DNA of 19,306 bases from Schizochytrium sp. CCTCC M209059. Taxonomy: Eukaryota; Sar; Bigyra; Thraustochytrida; Thraustochytriidae. Both the position numbers and the translations under genes were made by a program. The stretch lies in NCBI GenBank assembly GCA_000818945.1, contig KN805429.1, positions 166,045 to 185,350 on the forward strand. The letters run 5' to 3'. The notes beneath the pieces are model-generated. The model saw only the letters and a program-made list of their open reading frames with translations. It was not told where the DNA came from and did not search any database. Shown one piece after another: positions 1-10,600 of the stretch; position 1 is the first letter of the stretch, and the number at the start of each line of letters is the position of its first letter.

Positions 1-1695
1 ATGGACGATACAGCTCCAACACTTGTGGATGTAGGACTGGACCTCAACAATGGCACACTCATGGTCATGTTCAGCGAGTTCGTAAACGCATCAACGTGGG
101 ACTTCAATCGGATCTCGCTCGCTTCCGGGGGCTTCAATGTGACACTGGATGGGGCCATCCTGGTTGAGACTGACTTCGGCGAGTGGGTTGTGCTGCAAGT
201 AACGGAAGAGCATCGCGCTGCTGTCACAGCAGAAGTAGCAGCCGGAAGTGATGTACTCGTGACACTAACGACGGGCTTCGTGAAGGACTTTGCGGGCAAC
301 GATGCCGACGCTGTGAGCGATCAGAGTGTTACCCTTTCGATGGATGACACAGCTCCAACATTCGTCGAGGCGGGTCTGGACCTTAATAATGGCACACTCA
401 TGATCATGTTCAGCGAGTTCGTGAATGCATCAACGTGGGACTTCAGTCGGATCTCGCTCGCTTCCGGGGGCTTCGATGTGACACTGGATGGGGCTATCCT
501 GGTTGAGACTAGCGCCGGCGAGCAGGTTGTGCTGCAAGTGACGGAAGAGCACCGCGCTGCTGTCTCGGCAGAAGTAGCAGCCGGAAGTGATGTACTCGTG
601 ACACTAACCATGGGCTTCGTGAAGGACTTTGCGGGCAACGATGCCGACGCTGTGAGCGATCAGAGTGTTACTCTTGTGATGGACGATACAGCTCCAACAC
701 TTGTGCATGTAGGACTGGACCTCAACAATGGCACGCTCATGATCATGTTCAGCGAGTTCGTGAACCCATCAACGTGGGACTTCAGCCGGGTCTCACTTGC
801 ATCCGGAGGCTTCAATGTGGCGCTGGACGGGGCTATCCTGGTTGAGACTGGCTTCGGCGAGCGGGTTGTGCTGCAAGTAACGGAAGAGCATCGCGCTGCT
901 GTCACAGCAGAAGTAGCAGCCGGAAGTGATGTACTCGTGACACTAGCCATGGGCTTCGTAAAGGACTTTGCGGGCAACGATGCCGACGCTGTGAGCGATC
1001 AGAATGTTAATCTTGTGATGGATGACACAGCTCCAACATTTGTGGATGCGGGACTGGACCTCAACAATGGCACACTCATGGTCATGTTCAGCGAGTTCGT
1101 GAATGCATCAACGTGGGACTTCAGTCGGATCTCGCTCGCTTCCGGGGGCTTCGATGTGACACTGGATGGGGCTATCCTGGTTGAGACTAGCGCCGGCGAG
1201 CAGGTTGTGCTGCAAGTGACGGAAGAGCACCGCGCTGCTGTCACGGCAGAAGCAGCAGCTGGAAATGATGTATTCGTGACACTGACGACGGGCTTTGTGA
1301 AGGACTTTGCAGGCAACGATGCCGACGCGGTGAGCAATCAGAATGCTACTCTTGTGATGGATGACACAGCTCCAACACTTGTGAATGCGGGACTGGACCT
1401 CAACAATGGCACACTCAAAGTGAAGTTCAGCGAGTTCGTGAATGCATCAACGTGGGACTTCAATCGGATCTCACTTGCGTCCGGATCCTTTAATGTGGCT
1501 CTGGATGGGGCCATCCTGATCGACGCTAGTTTCAGCGAGCAGGTTGTACTGCAAGTGACGGAAGAGCACCGCGCTGCTGTCACGGCAGAAGTAGCAACTG
1601 GAAATGATGTACTCGTGACACTGACGACGGGCTTCGTGAAGGACTTTGCGGGCAATGACGTAGCTGCCGGGAGCAATGAGACGATGGCGATAGTT
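1..1695 (+). repeat. Near-identical DNA block: units 1-5
   Basis: Five consecutive 339-nt units are almost the same at the nucleotide level, including synonymous sites. Units 2 and 4 share 161 identical consecutive bases (404-564 and 1082-1242), while unit 3 between them differs at many positions. Units 1 and 3 share 83 identical bases (185-267 and 863-945). Alternate units are therefore closer than neighbours, which points to a two-unit (678-nt) amplification step. Confidence 0.85.
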
Positions 1696-4600
1696 GACGA
1701 CGCCACAGATCCAGCATTTGTCTTTGCGGAGTTGGACCTCAACAGTGGCACCCTTATTGCTATGTTTAGCGAGTTCGTCAATTCTTCGACATTGAATCAA
1801 AGCCATATCGCGCTGACGTGCGGAAACTTTGTTTCTTCTCTTGATGAAGCCACACTGATCGACACGGGTGTTGGAGAAGAGATCGTACTGCACCTGACCG
1901 AAGAGCATCGAGCTCAGATATCAGCCGAGGTAGTAGCCGGAAATGACGTGATAGTGGCGCTGACTTCTGAATTTGTAAGGGACTTTGCGGGCAACAGTGT
2001 CGTTGCTGCCAACAATGCGAGCATTACTAAGACTGATGATACGACGCAGCCAATGTATGTATCTGCAGATCTTGATCTTAACAATGGCACTCTCGTGGTC
2101 ATATTCAGCGAGTTCGTGAATTCATCAACCTGGGACTACAGCCGAATCTCACTCGCTTCTGGATCCTTTAACGTGACGTTGGACGGCGCCACGCTGGTCG
2201 ACACTGACGTTGGTGATGTCATCATCCTGCACCTTACTGAAGAGCATCGTGCACACATCACGGCCCAAGTTTCTGATGGACAGGTTGTCACTTTGGCGCT
2301 TTCTTCTGGCTTTATCAAAGATTTTGCCGAGAACGATGGCGTTGTTGCAAATGATCAAAGCATCGTAAAGATTGACGATACAACGAACCCGACATTCGTT
2401 TCCGGTGAACTTGATCTCAACAATGGAACACTGGTCGTCATGATGAGCGAAATCGTAAACGCTACGACATGGGACTCTAGCCGGGTTTCGCTTACTTCCG
2501 GAGACTTCAGCGCAGCATTGACTGGAGCAACGCTGATCGATACTGGCATGGGAAATCTCACCGTCTTGCACTTGACTGAAGACTATCGTGCTCAAATATC
2601 GGCGCAGGTTGCAGACGGCAACGACGTGTTTATATCACTGACTTCCGGTTTTGTCAAGGACTTTGCAGGGAACGATCTTCTTGCTGTCAGCGATGAAGCC
2701 ATGGTGAAGAAAGACGATCTCACGCCGCCAAATTTCGTCTCTGGTGATCTTGATTTGAACAACGGCACGCTGATGGTCTCCTTTAGCGAGTTTGTAAACT
2801 CTACCACGTTGAACGTTGGTGGGATCTCGCTCGTGTCCGGGGACTTTAGCGTAGCACTGCATGGATCAACGCTGCTCGATACTGCTTTCGACAACGCGGT
2901 CGTTTTGCACATGATGGAGGAGCATCGTGCTCAAATTTCAGCCCAAGTTGCAGCTGGGTATGACGTTCTTTTGACGCTTAATTCTGGCTTTATCAGAGAC
3001 TTTGCCGGAAACGGTAATGCTGCTACGAATGACGAGAGTATTGCCAGAATCGACGACGCAATGAATCCTGCATTTATCTCCGCAAATTTGGATCTTAATA
3101 ATGGCACGGTACTCGTCATGTTCAGCGAGTTCGTCAATGCCACGACATGGGACGTTGGTCGAATTTCATTTTCCTCCGGTGACTTCAACGAAACGCTGAA
3201 GGAGGCGACGCTGATCGACACCGACTTTGGAGATTCCATAGTCCTGCTCTTGGCAGAAAAGCATCGTGCGCACATTACGGCCCAAGTTGCAAATGGGAAT
3301 GGCGTCTTTCTGACGTTATCCTCTGGCTTCGTCCAGGACTTTGCTGGAAATAACCTTACTGCTATTAGCAATCAGACAATCGGGAAGCTCGACGACACGA
3401 CAGAGCCGACCTTCATCTCTGCTGACCTTGATCTCAACAACGGCACGCTAATGGTCGTGTTCAGCGAATTTGTGAATTCTACGACGTGGGGCTTTAACCA
3501 GATTTCGCTCGCGTCCGGAGACTTGAACGCACCGCTGGATGGCGCTACGCTAATTGACACCGGCTTTGGAGATTTTCTCGTCCTGCTCTTGTCAGAAGAG
3601 CATCGTGCGCACATTACGGCCCAAGTTGCAAATGGGAATGGCGTCTTTCTGACGTTATCCTCTGGCTTCGTCCAGGACTTTGCTGGAAACAATCTTTCTG
3701 CTATTAGCAATCAGACAATAGGGAAGCTTGACGACACAACAGAGCCAACCTTTATCTCTGCTGACCTTGATCTCAACAATGGCACGCTCATAGTGAAGTT
3801 CAGCGAGTTCGTGAACGCATCAACGTGGGACTTCAGCCGGATCTCGCTCGCTTCCGGATCCTTTAATGTGACACTGGATGGGGCTATCCTGGTTGACACT
3901 GGCTTCGGCGAGCAGGTAGTTCTGCGAGTGACAGAAGAGCACCGCGCCGCTGTCACGGCAGAAGTAGCAGCTGGAAATGACGTAGTAGTGGCGCTGACTT
4001 CTGAAGTCGTGCAGGACTTTGCGGGCAACAGTGTCGTTGCCGCCAACAATGAGAGCAGTACAAAGATCGATGATACGACGCAGCCAATCTATGTTTCTGC
4101 TGATCTCGATCTTAACAACGGCACTCTCATGGTCATGTTCAGCGAGTTCGTGAACGCATCAACGTGGAACTTCAGTCGGATCTCGCTCGCGTCCGGAGGC
4201 TTCAATGTGACACTGGATGGGGCCATCCTTATCGACACTGGCTTCGGTGAGCAGGTTGTGCTGCAAGTGACAGAAGAACACCGCGCTGCTGTCACGGCAG
4301 AAGTAGCAGCTGGAAATGATGTGCTCGTGACACTAAACACTGGCTTTGTGAAGGACTTTGCGGGCAATGATGCCGACGCTGTGAGCGATCAGAGTGTTAC
4401 TCTTGTAATGGATGACACAGCGCCAACATTCGTCGAGGCGGGTCTGGACCTCAACAATGGCACACTCATGGTCATGTTTAGCGAGTTCGTGAACGCATCA
4501 ACGTGGGACTTCAGTCGAATCTCGCTCGCTTCCGGGGGCTTCAATGTGACACTGGATGGCGCAGTTCTGATTGACTCTGGCTTCGGTGAGCATGTGGTCC

Positions 4601-7600
4601 TGCAAATCACAGAAGAGCACCGCGCGTCTATCACGGCCGAAAGATCGGCCGGATATGATGTCTTCATCACTCTGTCCATGGGTTTTGTGCAGGACTTTGC
4701 AAAGAATGATGCGAATGCTGTCAGTGGTGAGATAGTCGGCACCAAGGATGACCAAATGTCCCCTTCATTCGCATCGGTGAATCTTGATCTGAATAATGGT
4801 ATCCTGTCTTTGATTTGGGATGAAATCGTAAATGCAAGTACGTGGACAGAAGACCGTGTTTCACTAACAAGCGGAGGTTTCAATGCTTCCCTTATCGGAT
4901 CGATTCTACTCGAGAACGGGTGGACAAATACTGTACCCCTGCAATTACCTGAGGACCAGCGAGCAGCTATCACGGCCGAGGTCGCGACATCAAGTGAGGT
5001 GTTCATTACGTTAGCTGCCGGGTTTGTTCAGGATTTTGCACAAAATGACGCTGTTAGCACCAGCAACGAACTTGTAACCAAGGTGGACGACACAACGTTG
5101 CCAGAGTTTGTGTCCGCTGGTGTGGACCTGAACAACGGAACCCTCATGGTCTTGTTTAGCGAGTTCGTCAATGCCTCCTCGTGGTCAGGGACACTCGTGA
5201 GTATCAAATGTGGCGCTCTCGATCAAAACCTCGTCACGGCCCTTCTCTTGCTTGAGGACATCATCGATGACCAGATTGTACTTCAATTGCCCGAGTTCCA
5301 AAGAGCAGCCGTTACAGCCGAAGTGTCGGCCGAGAATAATATCACCATCTCGCTCACATCCGGCTCTATTCAGGACTTTGCTCAAAACAACGTACTTCAA
5401 ACGGTAGACGCTGAGCTAGACAGGGTCGACGATACAACGGTTCCACTCTTTGTTTCAGCTGACCTCGACCTGAACAATGGCACTCTCGTAATCGCCTTTA
5501 GCGAGTTTGTCAACTCAAGTGCATGGCGACCGAGTCTGGGAACACTTTCCGGTGGCGCATATCAAGCACATATGACAGATGCCATCTTACTAAACGGCGA
5601 TGTCAACGAGTTCCTTGAGATTGCGCTCTCTGAAGAGCAGCGTGCAGCGCTAACGGCTGAAGTAGTGGCAGGGAATGAGGTGCAAATTGCGCTCGATGCC
5701 GATTTTGTGCGGGACTTTGCAGGAAATGCTGCCGCTGCTTTGCCAGCAACCGTTGTGAATAAGATTGATGACGCGCTGGCATCTTCACTCAGTGACGCCT
5801 CGCTCGACCTCAACAATGGGGAGCTTGTTTTCTCGTTCAGCGAGTTCATCAATGCAAGTACATGGCGCGCAGAACTTGCTACGCTCTCAAGCGGTTCGTA
5901 CTTTACGCAATTAACAGGTGCCACGCTAATCGACGACACTGTAGACGACCATGTCTTGGTTCACTTAACAGAGCCGCAACGATCAGAACTTGCCTCCAAC
6001 TTTGCAAATGGTACCCTCATTTACCTCAACCTCTCTAGCGGCTTTGTTTCGGATTATGCAGGCGTGCACGCCACATCTCTTTCGTCGTACGAGGTTCTGT
6101 GCACGGCCGACACGCTTTCACCAGAATTTATCTCTGCGGCGCTGGACTGCAACACGGGCTCACTTGCTCTGGAGTTCAACGAGTTCGTCGTACCTCCCAC
6201 GTGGAATCCAGAAGGAATCAAGCTCGCTTCCGGGACGTATCAAGTTTCTGCAAACAGTGCTGACTTCCTCAGTACTGTCAATAGTGACAGTGTCGCGCTG
6301 ATTTTAGACGAAGCAGACCGCTCCAAATTTTCCGGTAGAGACAAGAATGGAGAGATAGTCTCAATTCAGGTCTTTTCAAATCTCATTGAGGACTCGGCCG
6401 GAAATCAAATTGTCCCCCGCACTATCACGGCTACAACAGTCCCAGACACAACCAGTCCTAATTCCACTTCGTCCACTCTCGACTTGAATAACGGCACGCT
6501 CGAGGTTGCCTTTTCTGAGTTCGTCGTGCCATCTACCCACAACGCGAGTAAGCTTTATCTTGCGAGCACCATGTACTCGACTAGAGGAGGTGAGTTGGCC
6601 GCCCTGCTCGAGACGACAATTCAGGACAAGGTGCGACTGCATTTTGGTGAGATTGAGCGGTCTCTTCTCGCACGCGCGGCTCTCACGGACGATCTTCAGA
6701 TCTACCTTGAGAATGGCTTTGTTGAAGACGCCGCTGCAAACCCAAGTGAGCCGTATGTCGATCTTGTTCCGGTTGTCATGGACGCGACGCAGCCGTTCCT
6801 CTTGGCTTCAAGTCTGGACATCGAGACTCGCCATCTTATGCTCAACTTTTCGGAGCTGGTATTCGCAGATGATCCTCGACAGGTGCGAATACTTACAGGT
6901 GACCTTGACATATCTCTCGGACTAGAACTTTCATCGGAAGGGGAGGCGATCTCACTGCTTCCGTCTCTTTCTGCAGTATGGGATATCACGCTCTCTTCCG
7001 AGCAGCAGGTGCACGTGGCAAACGTGTCCGCGAACGGTCAATCCGAGATTGTGGTCAGTATCCTAGCTGATGCAGCGCTGGACTTTGGCAATAATTCTGT
7101 CGTAAATGAGACGATGTCCGTTGTGGTTACTCCTGACACAACGCCGCCATCCATCTTGGCATCAAGCATTGATCTGGGAATTATGGTTGCTTCCTTCAAT
7201 GTCTCTGAGTTTGTCGATCACGTCGATCTATCGAGCGTTTCCATTCAGGGCATTACAGTCGAGTCGATTGCCCGCATTCTGGAGAATCGCTATTCTGGCG
7301 AGCTCGTGCTGGAGTTACGGTCGAACGATCTCAAGGATCAAGCCACACTCGCGTACTTGGCTGGGGGCTCGGTCACACATACGCTTGCGATGGGTGCCTT
7401 TGCGGACGTCGTCGGCAACGACATCTCTGCTACCGGATCGCAGCCCTTTGCGACAGTTGTTCCAGACACGGTGCGACCACTGTTGTTGAACATCACCGTG
7501 GACCTTGGAAGCAAAGAGGTGTACGCCGTTTTTGACGAGACCGTGACCAACGTTTCTTGGACTCATCTTGCTCTCCAAAGCACGAACCAGACTGCATCCG

Positions 7601-10600
7601 TCACATTGGACCCGTACGACCCGGCGGAGCCGGCATCTTCAAACATTGAGCAGCTTTACACAATGCCAGAAAGCGTGCATCTCGCGGCAAGCCTCATTGG
7701 CACAGATCTGGCCAGCGTGGCAATCCTTGCAAATGCCTTTTCTGACTTGTCCAGTAACACGAACCTCGCGATCGTCGGTCAGCCCTTCACCTTGCTTGTA
7801 CAGGACGGGGTCGTTCCGGAAGTCGTAGGAGGAGAAATCTTTATCGACCTTGGGACTGGGGCCCTTCGATTTAATCTTTCGGAGCACATCTCCATTAGCT
7901 CGGTTGACCTCAGCAAAATCCTATTAGTTGACGAGAGCGATGGTAGTACGCGCAATCTTCATGCTTTACAAAGTACGGTTTTGACAGGAACGTCATACGC
8001 GACCCAACTCGACATTATCATCGATGTGGAGAGCCGCATCTTTGCTGTCATTGCTCACAAGTGGACGGGCGTTCTCACGCTCAGATTTGAGGCTGAAGCT
8101 TTTCAAGATGCCAGCGGAAATCCAAACAATGCACAAACACTTTCGGTTGCCGAGATTGTACCAGATCTCATTGAGCCCAGCGTCACCAAAGTGGATCTAG
8201 ACCTCAACGCCGAGGTTCTTCACGTTGAGTTTTCAGAGCCCATCAATGTGACGCGAGTCAACGCTCTCGCAGAGATCCTTTCGGAGAGTCTTTTCATCAC
8301 AACGGAAGCAAACTACAGCGTTCCCTTCGAGTTGAGCGCCCCAGCGAATGGGACGCCTCAGGTTTTTGCCTCAGCCGTCAACTTTCCCATTGCTGAATCC
8401 GCGCGACGTGAAATGAATGTCGCAGCGCTTTCGGCGTCTAGCTTTCGTCTCGCGTATCTTGCTTCGAGCAATGCCTTTCTTGACGCCGCAGATAATTCCG
8501 TGCCCTATGACGATTCCTTCTCGAGCTTTGACGTCGCAACGCTTACGTTGGACACGACCCCGCCGATGGTGGAAGCGGTCACCGTTGAGATTAAGCACGG
8601 TCGCATAATTTTCTCTGGCGATGAGTCTCTCGATCCGTCGCGACTCGATGTCTCGAAAGTCGTTATTGAGAGCAGCCTGACTCTCGATATTGCCGAGTGC
8701 GAGGTACAGAACATCAGCTCTCTTGCTGAGGCCAACGAGTTCATCATGTCTGATGCGCAAATTGTGCTCTATCTACCGTTTATGGACAATGCTTCAGATG
8801 TGCACATGACGCTCCTGCCGGGTGTCGTGAGCGATGTCATGGGAAATGCCAACACGCAACCTTTTGACTTCGTCCTTTCGCCCGACACAACATTCTTCGA
8901 GACCCGAATCATGGCTGTGAATTTTGTTCAGATTGTCCGTGGCGCTGTAAAATCAATTGAGTTCATTGGCACGGGACTATCGTCTGGGCAGAGCGCAAAG
9001 TGGGTCAGTGGTGCTGACTGCACAGCGCAGGGTGTCTCGCTCAATGACGGCACCGGCAGTGGTAGCCATGTTGTCAATGTAGAAGCAGGCAACGTTGGGC
9101 CGTATCGAACCGTGAGCCAGCCCATCGCGTTCGACGTTGAGTCGGACCCGACCGACTTCTCCCTTTGCTACGAGTCAGAACTCTATGAAGCATGGACCAT
9201 GACTGTTTTTGCAGTGCAGAGCTTTAGCCAGGACAGCGGAGCCGACGATCACATTGTTGTGGGCGTCCCCAAGTCGCAAACGTTTCAAGGGGTTGGCGTT
9301 CAGCCTGGGGATATGGTGAAATGGGTGACAACGGTGGATGAATGCGATGAAGTTACGGCACCTGTGCATCACGCCACGAACACCGCTGCTGCTGTATCTT
9401 CCGCACTCCGCGTTGCAAATCTGCAGATCGGTCCTCGCACGGATGCCAGCTTTGAGGACCCTGTTCTTACGCTGTGCTACAAATTCAACACAGAGCCGTA
9501 TTTCTTTTTTGAAGAATTTACGCTCGAGGTCCATCGGGTTGTTTCTATGTTGAGCACAGATCGCCTGGTGGCAACCCAGACCAAAACGATGGAATTTTTC
9601 GGAGTGAATCTTGCTCCAGACGTGGACCGTCTCGTTTGGGTTCAGACTGCCAACGCCTCATCAGACACTGACTGTGAGACCGAAGACATTCAGCTCGACC
9701 TCTATCCTGAGGCACTTTTGACTGGATATCAGAACGTGGCAGTTTCCATCGAGTTCGCACCTCTCCCCGAGAGAGGCTACTCGCTGTGCTATGGTTTCCA
9801 GAGTGAGCCGCTGAGACTATATACCGAGATCACATTGCTGCCGTGCGAGATTGTGGCCTACAACGTCTCGCAGGGAAGCCACCACGTTGCTGTACGAGAC
9901 GTGAGCAAAATTTTCTACTTTCATGGCAGCGGTTTTGACGAGACAGTCGATCGTATCTCCTGGACGCCAGATCCGTCCAATGTCGACGCGTGCGCACTTT
10001 ATCCTGCCAGTATCGGCCAAAAGATGACGGGCGAACATTACAGCTCGGGATATGGACCCCTTTCGTTTGATGCGACGATTGACGTCGCGTACTTGTGCTA
10101 TGGCTTTGGAACCTCGGAACCTTGGCAAATCTACGAGGACGTGTTCCTGCAAGTGCGGGCGGTGAACAGCGTGAACTTGACGCGAACTATTGCAAACCTT
10201 AACCCCCCTGAGATTGTTGGTTTCACCGGCGCGTATCTTTTCGCCGATGACCGGGCCAAATATGTGCCGCGTGTCTCTGGGCTTACCGATGTCGAGCTCT
10301 GCGCGCTTACGGCATCGCAAGGCGCCACAGAAACGCTACGTCTGGGTTCCGTGAGCTTTGGCGCCACGGCCCCGCTCGTTTTTCCTGCTCCAAGCGCATC
10401 CGTACCTTATGTGTTGTGCTACGCTCACGAGATTGAGCCATTTGCCCTATACCCTGAGCTGAAAATGCAAGTGGATGGTCTGGTGTCTTTTACTCCAACA
10501 GAGTACATCGAAGGTCTCGAATACAGCGTCAATTTCGAGGCCATTGGACTCGAAGAGGACGACATTGTCCGCTTCATCGAGACCGAAGATGGCGCGGCGG

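Larger units (their letters stand above)
1..8880 (+). repeat. Array of 26 bacterial-Ig-like ~113-aa units
   Basis: Each unit opens with a D-D-x-x-x-P motif, then LDLNNGTL, FSEFVN, an E-x-x-RA motif and a closing DFAGN. This order (P near the start, a FSE strand, D-x-AGN at the end) resembles bacterial Ig-like Big_5/SWM-type repeats; the assignment is by pattern only. Period is 339 nt in the first four steps (units start at 1, 340, 679, 1018, 1357). Units 1-20 (to about residue 2260) are easily recognised; units 21-26 keep only the FSE-like strand and D-x-x-P boundaries. Conservation thus falls from N to C, apart from a second highly conserved block at units 12-14. The array is nearly Cys-free: only residues 607, 1737, 2034, 2050 and 2900. 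Such all-beta modules usually act as spacers or ligand-binding stalks on surface proteins. Confidence 0.85.

Noticed and set aside
1..1695. CRISPR-like or satellite interpretation of the regular 339-nt repeats
   Set aside because: The repeats are in one open frame with a multiple-of-three period and protein-level conservation extending into diverged units, so they are coding tandem domains.
321..5006. Long - strand open frames recurring with the same 113-codon period, up to 205 codons
   Set aside because: They are mirror frames of the repeat units: the same Ser/Thr/Ala-rich text recurs wherever the sense repeat recurs. They have no independent domain.
1..8880. Cadherin repeats
   Set aside because: The cadherin LDRE, DXNDN and DXD calcium motifs are absent; the DFAGN ending and FSE strand fit bacterial-Ig-like repeats better.
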